Shown here piece by piece: positions 43,657 to 56,600 of a stretch of DNA of 64,000 bases. This DNA comes from Rutidosis leptorrhynchoides (Eukaryota; Streptophyta; Magnoliopsida; Asterales; Asteraceae). A program made the position numbers and the translations under genes. How positions within the stretch are numbered: position 1 is the first letter of the stretch; the number at the start of each line of letters is the position of its first letter. The notes beneath the pieces were generated by a model that was not told where the DNA came from, did no database searches, and was given only the letters and a program-made list of their open reading frames with translations. The stretch is from positions 30,456,001 through 30,520,000 of the forward strand of contig NC_092341.1 of the NCBI RefSeq assembly GCF_046630445.1, written 5' to 3'.

Positions 43657-46600
43657 TTACGTCTCTGCTAGGCCGCATGAGGTACGGCACCAAATAAACT
43701 TGTCACGGTTGATTGACTTTGTTAGAAAATCAGCTACATTGTCGTCAGTATAAATTTTCTGCATATCCACGGTTCCTTCCTCCACTTTCTCACGAACGAA
43801 GTGATACTGAACTCGTATATGCTTTGTCTTTGAATGAAATGCCGGATTCCTTGCAAGATGCAAGGCACTCTGGTTTTCACAAAATAGAGTGATATTCTTT
43901 TGTTTGTGCCCGAGTTCCTCCAACAACATCTTCAACCATACTGCCTCTTTAGTAGCTTGAGTAGCTGCTACATATTCTGCCTCTGTTGTTGACGTGGCTA
44001 CAACTGACTGCAGTTTTGAAACCCAGCTTACTGTTCCACCACAAAGTTTGAAAACATATGTAGTTGTAGATTTACTTTTATCGATGTCACCTGCATAATC
44101 TGAATCAACATACCCTTTGACAATAAATTTCGGTTCCCCATAACATAATGCAACATCTAAGGTTCCCTTGATGTATTTAAGGATCCTCTTTACAGCATTC
44201 CAATGCTCTTTACCAGGATTCGCCATGTACCGACTAACTACTCCCACTGCATGTGCAATGTCTGGTCTTGTACATATCATTGGGAACATTAAACTTCCCA
44301 CTGCTGATGCATACGGTACGCGAGACATCTCCTTCCTCTCGTATTCACTGCTAGGACACATAACGGAGGATAACTTGAGATTAGTAGGAAGTGGGGTTGA
44401 GATTGGCTTACTATCTTGCATATTGAAGCGCTGCAAGACTTTCTTCAAATAATTCTTTTGAGAAAGCCAAATCTTCCTATTATCTCTGTCTCGGTGAATT
44501 TGCATCCCTAGAATCTTGTTTGCGGCACCCAAGTCTTTCATTTCAAACTCCCTAGCCAATTGAGCCTTCAGCTTATTAATACGATCTTTGTTGGGGGCTG
44601 CAACCAACATGTCGTCTACATATAACAGCAAAATAACAAAATCATTGTCCCCAAACCTCTTGAAATATGCACAAGGGTCTGTATAAAGTCTGTTATATTC
44701 AAGGCTCATTATGAAAGAATCAAATCTCTTGTACCAACATCTCGGCGCCTGTTTGAGACCATACAGAGATTTATTTAACCTGCAAACCAAGTTCTTTTTT
44801 CCTTGTAGTTCAAAACCTTCTAGTTGAAGCATATAAATTTCTTCTTCAAGATTTCTATGAAGAAATGCAGTTTTCACATCTAGCTGCTCTAGATGCAAAT
44901 TAAATGTAGCACACATCGCTAGAACTACTCGAATTGTTGTAAGTCGAACTACAGGAGAAAATATTTCATTAAAGTCCGTACCTTCTTTCTGAGCATATCC
45001 TTTAACCACCAGTCTTGCACGATACCGCTCCACTTGATCATCGCCATTTCGCTTAATCTTATACACCCATTTATTTCCAATAGGTTTTCTACCTTTCGGC
45101 AATGGCACAAGTTCCCATGTTTTATTTTTATGAAGAGCTTCAATTTCTTCCTGCATAGCTGTCATCCACTGAGATGCATCTGAATGATTCAGTGCCTCGC
45201 GAAGAGTTGTTGGCTCTCCTTCCTCTGTTAGAAGACAATATGCAACATTGCTTTCCATAATATAATCTGAGTGTCACCCTGGACGTTTCCTTTCCCGATT
45301 AGAAATACGAGTCGCTGGAGCTTCATCAACGACTACTTGATTTTCATCGAGCTCTGGTACTGCTTCAGAAGAATCTTTATGAAATTCATTACCCACCTGT
45401 ATCGGTATAGTTTCTTTTGAAGTGCTAACATCTTCAATATCTTTGTCTTCTGTAAAGACAACATCTCTGCTGATGACTACTTTGTGGGCAGTGGGGTCCC
45501 ACAAGCGATACCCCTTTACTCCATCAGCATACCCCAAGAACAAACACTTTCTGGACTTCGGATCCAACTTTGTCGTTTCTTGAGAATTGTACATTACGTA
45601 CACAAGACTTCCAAATACATGAAGGTCAGAATAATTAACTGGTTTTCCAGTCCACATTTCCATCGGCGATTTCAAATCAATTGCAGTTGATGGTGACCGA
45701 TTTATCACGTAACAGGCCGTACTTACTGCTTCTGCCCAGAATGATTTTCCCAAGCTTGCAGTTGCCAACATCGCCCTTGTTCTATCTAACAAGGTTCTGT
45801 TCATCCGCTCTGCCACTCCGTTTTATTGAGGAGTGTATGCCGTCGTGAACTGCCTTTTGATACCTTCTTGTTTGCAGAACTTATCAAATTCATCACCAGT
45901 GTATTCTCCTCCATTATCTGTCCTTAAACACTTGATCTTTTTACCAGATTCAAGTTCAACCCGCGCTTTGTAAACTTTGAAAACTTCAAACACATCTGCC
46001 TTCCTCTTGATTGGGTACACCCAACATCTCCTAGTGTAATCATCAATAAATGATACAAAATACTTTGCTCCTCCTAGGGATTGAACTGGTGCTTGCCACA
46101 CATCAGAGTGAACCAATTCTAGAACCAATTTACTTCTAGAATTTGATGTGTTAAACTTCAGGCGATGCTGCTTGCTGATTACACAATGCTCACAGAAAGG
46201 TAGCGATACCTTTGTAAGACCAGGAATAAGATTTCTTTCAACAAGAATCTTCATACCTTGTTCAGACATGTGTCCAAGCTTTTGATGCCAAGACATAGCA
46301 ACTTTATCACTTGAACTATTCGAAGCAACAGATGCTTCTGATTCCTGTACCGTCTCGCCTTTCAGAATGTATAAATTAGCACCCACCTTTTCTCCTTTCA
46401 TAAGTACAACCGCGCCTTTCTTGATTATCATGATCTTCTCATGTATCACCATCTTACAACCAAGATCATCCAATTGTCCTAAAGATAATAAGTTCTTCTT
46501 CAAACCCTCCACGTGTCGTACACCTTGAATAGTACGAACTGTACCATCGTGCATCTTCAGAATGATATCTCCAATTCCAATGATCTTTAGTTCATGATCA

Positions 46601-47556
46601 TTGCAACTGTATACAGATCCTCCTGAGATACGTTCATATTGTTTGAACCATTCTCTTCTAGGGGTCATGTGAAAAGTAGCTCCCGAGTCAAATAACCAGA
46701 CATCAACAAATGTCTTTCTGCCTTCATTTGCTACCACTGCCTCACTAACCAAAGCAGTTCCATCATCTGAAGTGCTTGCAATATTTCCTTGAGGATTTGA
46801 GTTATTTAAACTCCGACAATCCTTCTTCAGGTGACCTTTCTTGCCACAATTGTAGCATGTATAGGTCTTCTTCTTTTTAGACTTCGGTTTACCATGATTG
46901 TGACTCCCACTTGGGCCACGTTCCGTTGATCTCCCTCCCGACACCAAAAAGGCCTCCACTTGTCGTGAACCGGCATGTTTGTCCTCCTTGTTATTGCGCC
47001 GATTTTCTTCTTCTAAAATAGCAGCCGCAACTTCATCATAGACTAGATACTCCGAGAGAACATTATTGGTTAAGTTAATAATGAGTTGATCATACGAATC
47101 AGGTAGACTCTAAAGTAAAAGTTCAGCACGTTCTTTTGGCTCTATATTGCAACTTAGTGAAGCGAGTTGAGAAAATAGAGTATTCAAAGAATTAATGTGC
47201 TCATTAACTGAAGTAGATTCATTCATGCGTAGCGCATAAAGTTTCCTTTTAAGGAATATCTTGTTGTGGAGTGATTTGGTCTCGTACAATTTTACGAGGT
47301 GATCCTAAATCTCTTTCGCCGTCTTCTTTTCTTCTATGCTAGACAAAACGCCATCTGCTAGTGCCAGATGAAGATTTGCGATAGCCTGGCCGTCCATCTC
47401 TTCCCATTTTTCATCAGTGACTTCAGCGGAACGTCCACCGATGGCCGCCAAACACTTATCCTTCCTCAGGATAGCTTTCATCTTTAGTTTCCATAACGAG
47501 AAGTTACTCCCGTTGAACTTTTCAATTTCGAATTTCGTAGACATTGCTATAGTCAC
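43657..47556 (-). pseudogene. Copia element 2 gag-pol with four in-frame stops
   Basis: One frame of 1300 codons from MTIAMSTKFEIEKFNG to the end of RNase H is broken only by stops at 47305 (TAG), 47110 (TAG), 45823 (TAA) and 45274 (TGA). No frameshift is seen. Between them the domains are readable: the Gag start, the knuckle CYNCGKKGHLKKDC, the protease word LFDSGATFHMT, the integrase finger WHQKLGHMS, HSDVWQAP and TDNGGEY, reverse transcriptase with YVDD, and RNase H with GYVDSDYAGD. The stop at 45823 falls in the TPQ-x-NGVAERMNRT integrase word. Without suppression it cannot make the full polyprotein. Confidence 0.93.
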
Positions 47557-47731
47557 AATCTTCTTTTCGACAATACTATTTTTCTGAGAAATAGTACCCG
47601 AGAACTTTTATCGAGTGAAATTAATCTTACTTATTTTCTGATGTGAAAGTCCACCAGCGTGGAAACCACAGAGCATATGATAAGTAGATTAATACACACT
47701 AGATATTAGAACCTTAGCTCTTGATACCACT

Positions 47732-48198
47732 TGTTGAGAAAATCGACACCGAATTATAGCAAACCGCTAGTAATAATTGAAATAACGACAATAATAGGAC
47801 ACCGAGATTTAACGTGGAAAATCCCAAAAGGGTAAAAATCACGGGCAAGGAAAGAAAACGTTTCACTAATAAGAATAATAGGAATTACACTTCTCTCTAA
47901 TTACAAGGATAAACACTAATCTTTATATCTCTTGTAATTAGGATATTACTCACAAACTCTCTATTTAACTCTTTTAGTATACAAGTAATCTTGTAATTTT
48001 GGGATGAATAAAATGAACCATCTCATACCTCTATTTATAGTAAATGAGATTGAGGTTGGTAAGTCTAAAATGGAATTAAATTAATATATCATATGGCAGG
48101 CACCAACCAAAATGTTAGGTAAGTATTTGCCAACTTTGACTAGCATTTCCAGTTGTTAATCACATTTAGTTCACCAACCATTTTTTGAATATTCAACA
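47732..48198 (-). repeat. 5' LTR of Copia element 2
   Basis: 467 bases, flanked on the right by the TSD CCATT and then F-box coding sequence. TATA word at 48028-48040 on the minus strand. Confidence 0.93.
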
Positions 48199-49143
48199 CC
48201 ATTAAGGTCAGTCTTTTCAACGAAGAACTTGTAAAATTCAACCTTTCCGGAGTCCAGTTCTGAATATCAAGTTCCAAAACTCGAGAGAAGGTAAGTTTGA
48301 TTTAATCAAGTCAAGAAATGTGGCATCTATGGTCACACGATTTAATGATAATTCAGTCACGCTCGTTAATGAAGCCATGTTGAATGTCTTTATAGGTCCA
48401 CCCACCACGTAGTAGTCAAACAAGCGAAGATTTGGGACATCGTCAATTTTCAAAACATCAATTGGTACTATTGTACTTAACTTCAATTCTAGAAGATAAT
48501 GAAGATTTTTTACGTTAAGTGTCTTCAAATCAGAGTCAACTGAAAGGAGTATTTTCTCGAGTAAGATACAAGTAGAGAATAAGTTATCAAGTACCTCTTC
48601 ACTTATTTCCACATCTTCCAACTCGAGAACTCGTAGAGACGCACAGTTGATCACTGGATTGAGACTCACTGAGATCTTTTCAATCGGACCTATACGATAA
48701 TTTCTTAAAGACAGAGTATGTAAGTTTTTCCCGGAGAATATCTCATCCGGAAGTATTAATTTACCATTAAATTCATAACAGATACAGATGGAAAGCTCCT
48801 TGAAACAACTTTGGGCAGCTAAGGTTCGAAGCCAATTAGAAGCAACAGAAGCCAACTTGATGTCAGTTAGTCTCAGATCAAAACTTTCAATTGGTATGTT
48901 GTCTTGGACATACTTAGAAATAGTGCGATCCATAAATTGAATGTAATCTTTTTCCTTTTCTTCATTACAAAACATCGGGGTTACATCAAACCTGATATTA
49001 GGGATAGTAGACCAAGCGTTTGACCAAGTCTTGGATAAGACACATGTACGAGCGGCTTCTTTTAGCGGCAACAACAATTGTATACGGTGAATCAACTCGA
49101 CCGGGACATCGCCGGGTTGTGATCTTATCAGGAGTTCCTCCAT
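48199..49143 (-). pseudogene. F-box gene 2, N-terminal part
   Basis: The protein starts MEELLIRSQPGDVPVELIHR and follows its paralogue at 6472-8371 closely through the F-box and leucine-rich part (FSGKNLHTLSLR, VLKIDDVPNLRLF). Near 48270 a small frameshift leads to a stop at 48238. The original frame (NWTPERLNF, SSSLKRLTL) continues to the Copia insertion point. A frameshift, a Copia insertion and loss of the C-terminus beyond the Athila junction make it a pseudogene. The first 290 residues are still open. Confidence 0.9.
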
Positions 49144-49390
49144 GTATACTACCTTACTTCAGTAGAGAAAAAATTAAAGCGTATTATATTAGGGTTGCTA
49201 AACCTTGGTCTCTCTGTTTTTGAGTATGTGATCTTTTGTATTTGAATGGGAACCGATATTAAAAAAGTTTGATCGAGATTGCAATAGATTACACATGCTG
49301 AAATTTATAACCTAATTAAACTTTATACGCAAGTAATTTAACCTAATTCTATAGTCGGAAACTAAATCATTTTATTATAAATTATAAATT
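49144..49390. other. Upstream flank of F-box gene 2
   Basis: Sequence before the ATG at 49143, AT-rich, with no clear leader exon or TATA box identified. Confidence 0.5.
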
Positions 49391-50690
49391 ATAAATATAA
49401 CTAGTAAAATGACCCGTGAAACCACGAGTTTGTTTTAATGAAATAGTTTAATGATATGTTTTAGGTATTAAGTGAACGTAAATGTTAAAATCATTTAGTT
49501 TAATGACTCGTGGAACCACAGATTCTGACTAAGAAACTTGTCATTGTTTTTACAAACATATTAATATACTTAACTTGGTCAGAATAAATGAACATAAACA
49601 TATTGACCTGTGGAACCACAATTGCTATTTTCATTGCCACAAAAGTCTATATTACAATATTTTATTGAGACCTGTATTTTGTATACATATGTAACGTAAT
49701 TAATCCCGTAAAAAACTCATAGTTGAATAATAATAATATAATAATAAATTTTGCTATAAAATTGAGTATTTATATTTTTAATAATAATTATTAGTAATAA
49801 CATACGTCTCTTTATTTATTTTTTTTTAAAATTAAACTTATAATTATTTTATGAAGGAAAAAATAATACGGAATAATTATTTAGTTGTTATTATGAAAAA
49901 AGAAAAAATAATTTACTAAAAAGTAGAAGATAAATAATTAATTATTTTTTTATTAATTTATTTTAATTAGTATTTATGACATCATCTAGATGTCTTCTAA
50001 TTTTTCCTTTTTCTTTTGATTTATTTTTATAAAGGATAATTGCTTTTTTATGACATCATAAGATTAAAGATTTAATATTAACTATAGATTAAAATAAAAT
50101 CAATTAGTAAACAATATCTAAAATATCTAAATATTATATCCAAAATATAACTCTAATATTTTCAGGGTTTATTGCTAATTAGTGAAATGATCCGTGAAAT
50201 CACGAGTTTGTTTAATCGAAATAATTTAATAACATGTTTTAGGTATTAAGTGAATGTAAATGCTAAACTCATTTATTTTAATGACCGGTTTGACTAAGAA
50301 GCTTGTCGTTGTTTTTACAAAATGTAACGTAATTAATTTCGTAAAAAGAATCCATATTTGAATATTAATAATATAATAATTATAATTATAATTATTATAT
50401 TCAAAGTAAATAATAATAATAAAGTTCGCTCAAAGTTGAGTATTTATATTTATATTTATATTTTTAGTAATAATAATAATTATTAGTAATAATAAATGTC
50501 TTTTAAATTTTTTTAAGAAATTAAAATTACAATTTAGGAGAGATTAATATTTCTTTTTATAAAAGATTTTATATTATTTTTTTAATTAAATTAATATATA
50601 ATTATGACATCATCATTATGAAAAGTATAGGGTAATTAGCTTAATGATGACATTATCATTCTAGAGCTTTATATAAATATATAGATGAGG
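49391..50690. repeat. AT-rich dispersed repeat in two tandem diverged copies
   Basis: Two related blocks start AACTAGTAAAATGACCCGTG (49390) and AATTAGTGAAATGATCCGTG (50174). Both continue with AAA(C/T)CACGAGTTTGTTT and ATGTTTTAGGTATTAAGTGA. Shorter echoes (CGTGGAACCACA and TGTGGAACCACA) lie at 49510 and 49608. The right end is TATATAAATATATAGAT. The start resembles the short GC-hairpin start of the repeat at 2430. No coding frame is present. Confidence 0.7.
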
Positions 50691-50696
50691 GGGGTA

Positions 50697-51298
50697 TGTA
50701 CAATCAAAAGTTATGCTTACACGTATCTAACTTTTTCATATTAATGACGTACGTCACGCCACGCTGCATCACGAGCAGCGTCACGTGCAACTGGCGTCCA
50801 ACACACTAAAGCCTTGGTCAGAAGCTTGCGTTTAATGCTACGTCACGTGACATCCATGACGTCTAGCCAGCTGAACCCTAAGCTTCACTATATTCAAGTC
50901 AACCCTACGTGTCGGGTAGCGTGACGTCCCAATATAGAGTTGACCTGGTGTTGCCAGGCTGGACTAAAACCCTACATATCAGGAACATGGAGGACGTGGA
51001 GTAGGTTGTAGGCATGATTAGAAGATTCTAATGGCAGTTATGGAGAGTGAGCACTAATATAGCGGTTATCATACATAACCGCCAATTATCCATCTATAAA
51101 TAGTGCCTCTAAGCCTCATTTGAAGGGTAATCAACTCGCACACATTCTAATTTCCTTTTCATATCTACCTTGGAGGCTCGGCAAAAGACAAACAACACCA
51201 CAACTCTCATATCCCATTTGACCGGAGGAACCCCTTCCAAAGGTTAGATTCTTCTTTTTATCCACCTGCACTCAAACCGGACAATTTTGGTTTGATCA
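50697..51298 (+). repeat. 5' LTR of the Tat-type element
   Basis: TG...CA termini, TATA box CTATAAATAG at 51094-51103, and about ten ACGT cores between 50721 and 51000. The left end is inferred from TG and the primer-site position, as the other LTR is not in the window. Confidence 0.65.
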
Positions 51299-51369
51299 TT
51301 TGGCGCCATCCGTGGGAACCTTTGATCGCTCTTTCGAACAAGATGACATGAGGTTCCAACCCACCACCA

Positions 51370-53636
51370 ATTGCGAATGTTGACAAAGAACCATGCGACC
51401 CTTTGAAGCCTAATGACGATAGCGCCTATGAAACTCCGAATGATTCCATCAAACACACCAGATTGCAGTTTGACGGTGATGAAGATGAATCTGATCGACG
51501 CGACACGGAGGAGATAGAAAATCCAGAAGGATTTGTTAGTCAGATCAAACCCATCAACGGCGACAAAGCCATACGCTTCCTGGCCAATGGAGGATTTGTC
51601 TTGCCCTCACTCATGACTAAAGGCGGCGAGAAGCCAACTCGCATGTCAAAAGCTCCACCCCGCAGCTCTACACGCTCGACGTCTGAGACCAGTAAGAGTT
51701 CTGGAAAAAATAGGGAGGAGGCCCATAAGGACTTGATTGAGAACTTGATTTTAGCCTCACCAGAGTCAATGAGTGCTCAAGTCGAACAGCCCGGCGTGGC
51801 GGACAACATACAACTGGTATGCCATGATGGGAGGAGATAAAGTGAAACGGCCATTTGAAGTTTCCGCGACGTCGGAAAAGTTTAACCGAGAAATAGCCAC
51901 TCACCCGCTGCCCACGGTCCTCACCACCCCCGTACGCTAGGGATGTATGATGGCAGCACGGATCCGGAAGACTTTTTGCAACAATTCGAACACGCTGTCA
52001 AGACACAGCATTGGGACAATCCCAAGGCATGCCACATGTTCCAGGGACAGCTCTAGTCCGTTGCGAGGGAGTGGTTCACCAAATTACCCGCCTTAAGCAT
52101 CACCAGCTTTGCAGATCTTAGAACTAAGTTCGTTTAACGTTTCCAGAAATTTAAATGCACCGAATTGACTCATTTGGATGCGCACAACATCAAGATGAGG
52201 CCGCGTGAGTCTCTGATGAATTTTACTACCCGCTTCACGGTGGAGTGCCAGAAAATTCCTGATTTGCCGGAGTCGCAGCAGATTTCTGCGTACATTATGG
52301 TGATATGTCAGATCTGACATTTATCTTTAGTAAAAACAATGCGGCGTAGGTTACCAAAAACATATGTTGATGCGGTAAAGATGGTAAGAAATTATGTACG
52401 GTCAGAGGAGTTCGCTGACGCTGCCATTGGGGATCACAGATCAACGGATCGAAGTGATATAGATGACAAAGGTAATGGTAAAGGCCACGCAAGCAGGAAG
52501 TATAAGGGAAATGGTAGCGGTAGCAGTGGAAGCTACGGACGCTCTAGTCACAAGTCGGATAGCCGCCGCAATTACCGCCAGTATGAACGACACGGTTCCA
52601 AGAGGTTATCACCTGAAGAAGAGAGTTTGATAAAGTCGTTATCCAAAACTCCAAAAGAAATTTTGGAAACGGAGGAGGTAAGCAAACATTTCCCGCCTCC
52701 AAAACCAATGCAGCCGAGTTTTGCTGTTGACGAAAATAAATGGTACATTTTTCATGAAGACAAAGGTCACGAAGTTGATGACTGCAGGGAACTTAAGAAG
52801 GTAATAATTGAACGATTGAATCTTCGAGAACTCAATCACCTAAAATCGTCGCGTGTCAACGCTCCCGGAATGAAAACATTTGGTTGGCAACGGGGAAAAG
52901 AAAAGGCTCCCGAGAAGCACATTCACATGATACAGATGTGGCACGCCGGTCACATTCGAAAAGCAGAAGTATTGGAAGAATGGGCATGCGCCCCTATCAC
53001 GTTCCCCGCTTTCTGGCGAGTCTGCTCTACTGACCTGCCCGTTACGATAACCGCGACGGTGGGACGCTGCAAGGTTTCTAGAATTTATGTTGACACGGGC
53101 AGCGCAGTTGATGTCTTGTACGAGCACTGCTTCTTGCAACTACCTCAATTGGCCCCTTGGTCGCGTAAATATTGACGTTACATTGGAATAAAACGAAAAG
53201 TGTCAAACAGTGGCTCTGAACTTTGTGGTTGTCAGGAGTCAGTCAAGATGCAACATCATTATATCCACCGTACATGGAATGATGAAGTTCCCAACACCGC
53301 TGGGCGTCGCAACTGTATTTTTAGACCGGGTGCCGATCGTAGGTCAAGTTGAACCGCCACAGCAGCAGGCAGCGCTGATTGAACATGGAGGAAACGTTGT
53401 TATCAACCACTCTTTTCCTGAAAAAGTTATACAGATTGGAGGCACATTGTCCAGCGAAACGAAAAGCGCGTTATGTGAACTTTTAGAAAACAACGCTGAC
53501 GTGTTCGAATGGTAGGAATCAGGCATGACCGGGTGCCGCGTAGCATCGCAGAGCACTGTTTAAACGTCAATCCCAGCCTGACTCCGGTACGACAAAAGAA
53601 ACGAAGCATGGCGCCAAAACGCAGCGTTTTCCTCAA
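51370..53636 (+). pseudogene. Tat-type gag-protease-RT start, decayed
   Basis: Readable pieces are an acidic and serine-rich Gag start (51403-51840), a capsid-like stretch near 51940-52340 (GMYDGSTDPEDFLQQFE, SVAREWFTKL, ESLMNFTTRF), a basic linker and protease (52339-53175, with VDTGSAVDVLY) and the first part of reverse transcriptase (NVNPSLTPVRQKKRSMAPKR at 53560-53625). Stops at about 51938, 52054 and 52135 and at least two frameshifts break it. The pattern VPRSIAEH...RQKKR is characteristic of Tat elements. It is certainly non-coding now. Confidence 0.85.
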
Positions 53637-53640
53637 AAAC

Positions 53641-56565
53641 TGTGACGCCCAGTACAAAACCATCGTGTACGATTCGTCAACAACAGGATCTTCACACAGT
53701 CAAACACTATATGCTGTTTGAAAACCAGTTTGCATTCATAAAAAGATAGCATTTTACAAAAGATAACGTGCATCCTACGAATAGGAGCATAAACATAAGT
53801 ATTTGACCCTAAGGTCGTTACAAAGCCATTGTTTGAAATTAACATAAACTACGAATGTAAAAGAAAAGTTCCATGAATGAGACATCTCTAGTAATACAGC
53901 GGATAACTAATACAGTAGGTCCTTAACAGCAAGACAGCAAATCTAATAGCGGAAGCAAGAAACCTCTAGGCACCTGAGAAATACACGCTTAAAAGTCAAC
54001 ACGAATGTTGGTGAGTTATTGTTTAAGTTGTAACAGTAACGTAAGGTAGGCCACGAGATTTCAGTATAACAAAACAGTATGAAAAGTATATGTATAACCG
54101 TGGGCACCTGGTAACTAAACTTAACGTTTATAACCCCCTGAAAGTACACTTGGCGAGTGCGTATGTTCACGAAGTATTAAACACCCTTTAAATGCTAGCG
54201 CGACTAGCCCGAGTGGGGATGTCAAACCCTATGGATCCATATCTAAGATTCGCGTTCACCGGTTCATAAACCAATGACTAAACGTTACCGTGCTAAGGGG
54301 AATGTTTATGCCGTTGTATAACCCACACACATATAAAGTTTAAGTACTCGTGCCTAGTATGTAAAACGTAAAAAGCGCATGTATTCTTAGTCCCAAAATA
54401 ATTAAAGTAAAAAGGGATGCTATAACTCACAGTGATAAAAGCGGTAAAGTCGGTAATGATAGTACGCAAGTAGTAAGTCGGTCCGAAAGGTCGTCAACCT
54501 AAATCAAGGGTTACTAGGTCAGTAGGTTGTTTTTATAAATTCTAATAGTGCATAAAATAAGTTTAAGTGTCATCATCATCATCATTCATCATCATAAAAG
54601 CTAAGTAAGTTCGACAAGAATAGAGATCGAAACAATAGGCGGACTTCGGTCAGCTGCTACGACCTCTACGTAAATCGAAAAGATGCATAGTCATTGGCTA
54701 CGGCTCCGTATGTGATTCCCCTAACCGCTGACCAATTTTCAGAATCTAACTCGTCTTCGTTTGACCGTGGCAACGGTATAAGTGAGAGTAGGTCAGAAAT
54801 TTAAGCACAACGTTAATAGGGTGTAGTGACTCTCGGAGGCCCATAAATCCTAAACCGTAACTCGGATTAAGACGAGGCCTAAACGGAAAATCATCTACTC
54901 GAACCAGACTAACTGAAAATCAACTTTCTAGTAGCCCAGGTGGCCTGATCAGATACGAAAATCAGTGGACAAGTGCTCCGGTGGGGTTCTTAGTGCTTGA
55001 TGCTCATCACGGTTCTCATCCTTGATGCTTGTAGCTTCAAGTGTACAACTCGTTGATGGTTTAGCATCACTTTTGACCAAGATTCTACCATCAATACACA
55101 ATATGTTAAGACCAAGTGGTAACACAACTCATTTAAGAGTCTCAGATGGATGATGAACCAAGGTTACATCATATCTTTAGTCTTAACACAAATACAAGTC
55201 CTATTTACAAACAAAGTTACAAACTTTACATCAATCAAACAAGTATGAGTACAATCTAAGTCAAATGAGGTGATGGAACCCTAAGCTAGAGAGCTTGGAT
55301 CCTATTCACACAAGTTACAAGGTTGCAAAGCTAGAAAGCTTGAACCTTTATTGTTCTTGAAGATCTTGAAGCATAAAGCTTGGATCTTTAAGTTTCATGA
55401 AGACCATAAACACAAGTTTTGATCTTTATAACAAAACAACAAGATCATAAGCTAGAAAACTTAGATCCAACAACAAGATATGAAGATTCAAGCTAGAAAG
55501 CTTGCATCTTGGTTGTTCTTGAAGATCTTGAAGCATAAAGCTTGGATCTTTAAGATACATGAAGATTACAAACACAAGTTTGAATCTTTATAACAAAATA
55601 ACAAGATTAAAGTAAGAAAAATATAGATCTACAAAGTTGGTGAAGATTCAAAGCTAGAAAGCTTGAATCTTCCATGTTCTTGAAGGATTCATGCTTGAAT
55701 CAACAAGATATAATCAAGATCAAGGCTAAAGAGCTTGATCTTCCATGATGACGATGTTCACGAATTAGAAAGGAAGAAAGGAAGAAGAAAAATTAAATAC
55801 TTACAAGTTTCTAGAGTGAGAAAGACTAGAAAGAAGATAGGAGAATAAGTGTGTGTGAAATACAAATGGAAGCAAGTGTAAAATGAGAGGAATATGGCTA
55901 GTATTTATAGGAAAATTTTGACATGGATTGGTGAGGTTTAGGGGCCTTATGGCCGTGATTTTCAAAGGGGGAGGGGGGGGGGACAAAATCTTGCTTTTTG
56001 GTTAGTGGTTGTCTAAAGTAGGTACTTATGCTAGGATCCCATGTAACATTATGGATAATCCTTATCCAAATGCTAGTATGACTCATCCAATTAAATGGGC
56101 ATTTATTTTATTTATTATGGGTCACTAGTAATTAATAAGTGGGCTAATTAATTGGGCCACTAGCTAGAGTATGGTGGGCTTAAGTCCAACAAGGTAGAAA
56201 GTCCAACAAGACTAACTAGTAAGCTTAATTAAATTTCTACGCGTAATTAAGCATCCAAAAACCCAAGTAATTATTATTATAAAATAATAATTAATATTTC
56301 ACAGTCATAATATTCCGGTTACGACAAAAGTCAAACGTGTGCGCAGTCCGCGGTTTATTCGAAACGTCAAGTAACACTAACGGTTATAAAGCATCCGGTG
56401 AACAAGTTAAGTATCCTACGTACTCTAAGGCACGTTTTAACATATAATTGGAAGTAAACCACGTATATCAAGATTCCAGAGTATAAAGTAACACAGTACG
56501 CACAAATACGCAGTTTCGCAAAAATACAAGGCACGAAAGCAAGTCGAAAAAGTCGGGTCGTTACA
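53641..56565 (-). repeat. 3' LTR of the Tekay element, 2.9 kb
   Basis: TGTAACG...GGGCGTCACA on the minus strand. It is the same family as the solo LTR at 11994-17607. It contains a 162-base tandem repeat (55351 and 55513, with a third partial copy near 55670) built of AAGATCTTGAAGCATAAAGC-like words. No gene lies inside it. Confidence 0.9.
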
Positions 56566-56600
56566 TTACCCACCTGTTATTGGAAATTTCGTCCCGAAAT

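Larger units (their letters stand above)
43117..48198 (-). mobile_element. Ty1-copia element 2, complete but mutated, TSD CCATT
   Basis: Two 467-base LTRs (TGTTGAG...ATTCAACA) at 43117-43583 and 47732-48198 differ at six positions by eye. CCATT flanks both sides (43112-43116 and 48199-48203). On the minus strand the primer site TGGTATCAAGAGC follows the 5' LTR, and a purine tract AAGTGGGAGAT precedes the 3' LTR. It sits inside F-box gene 2, in the same orientation. Confidence 0.95.
50697..53640 (+). mobile_element. Tat-type Ty3-gypsy element, 5' part, split by a Tekay insertion
   Basis: A 602-base 5' LTR (TGTACAATC...TTTGATCA) is followed by the primer site TGGCGCCATCCGTGGGAACC, decayed gag, protease and the start of reverse transcriptase. 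It stops at 53640, where the Tekay LTR begins. The remaining half should lie to the right of the window. The primer site and protein words are typical for the Tat/Retand lineage. Confidence 0.8.

Noticed and set aside
53209-53721. Separate small genes between the Tat and Tekay parts
   Set aside because: They are frameshifted pieces of one Tat reverse transcriptase start and the first bases of the Tekay LTR.
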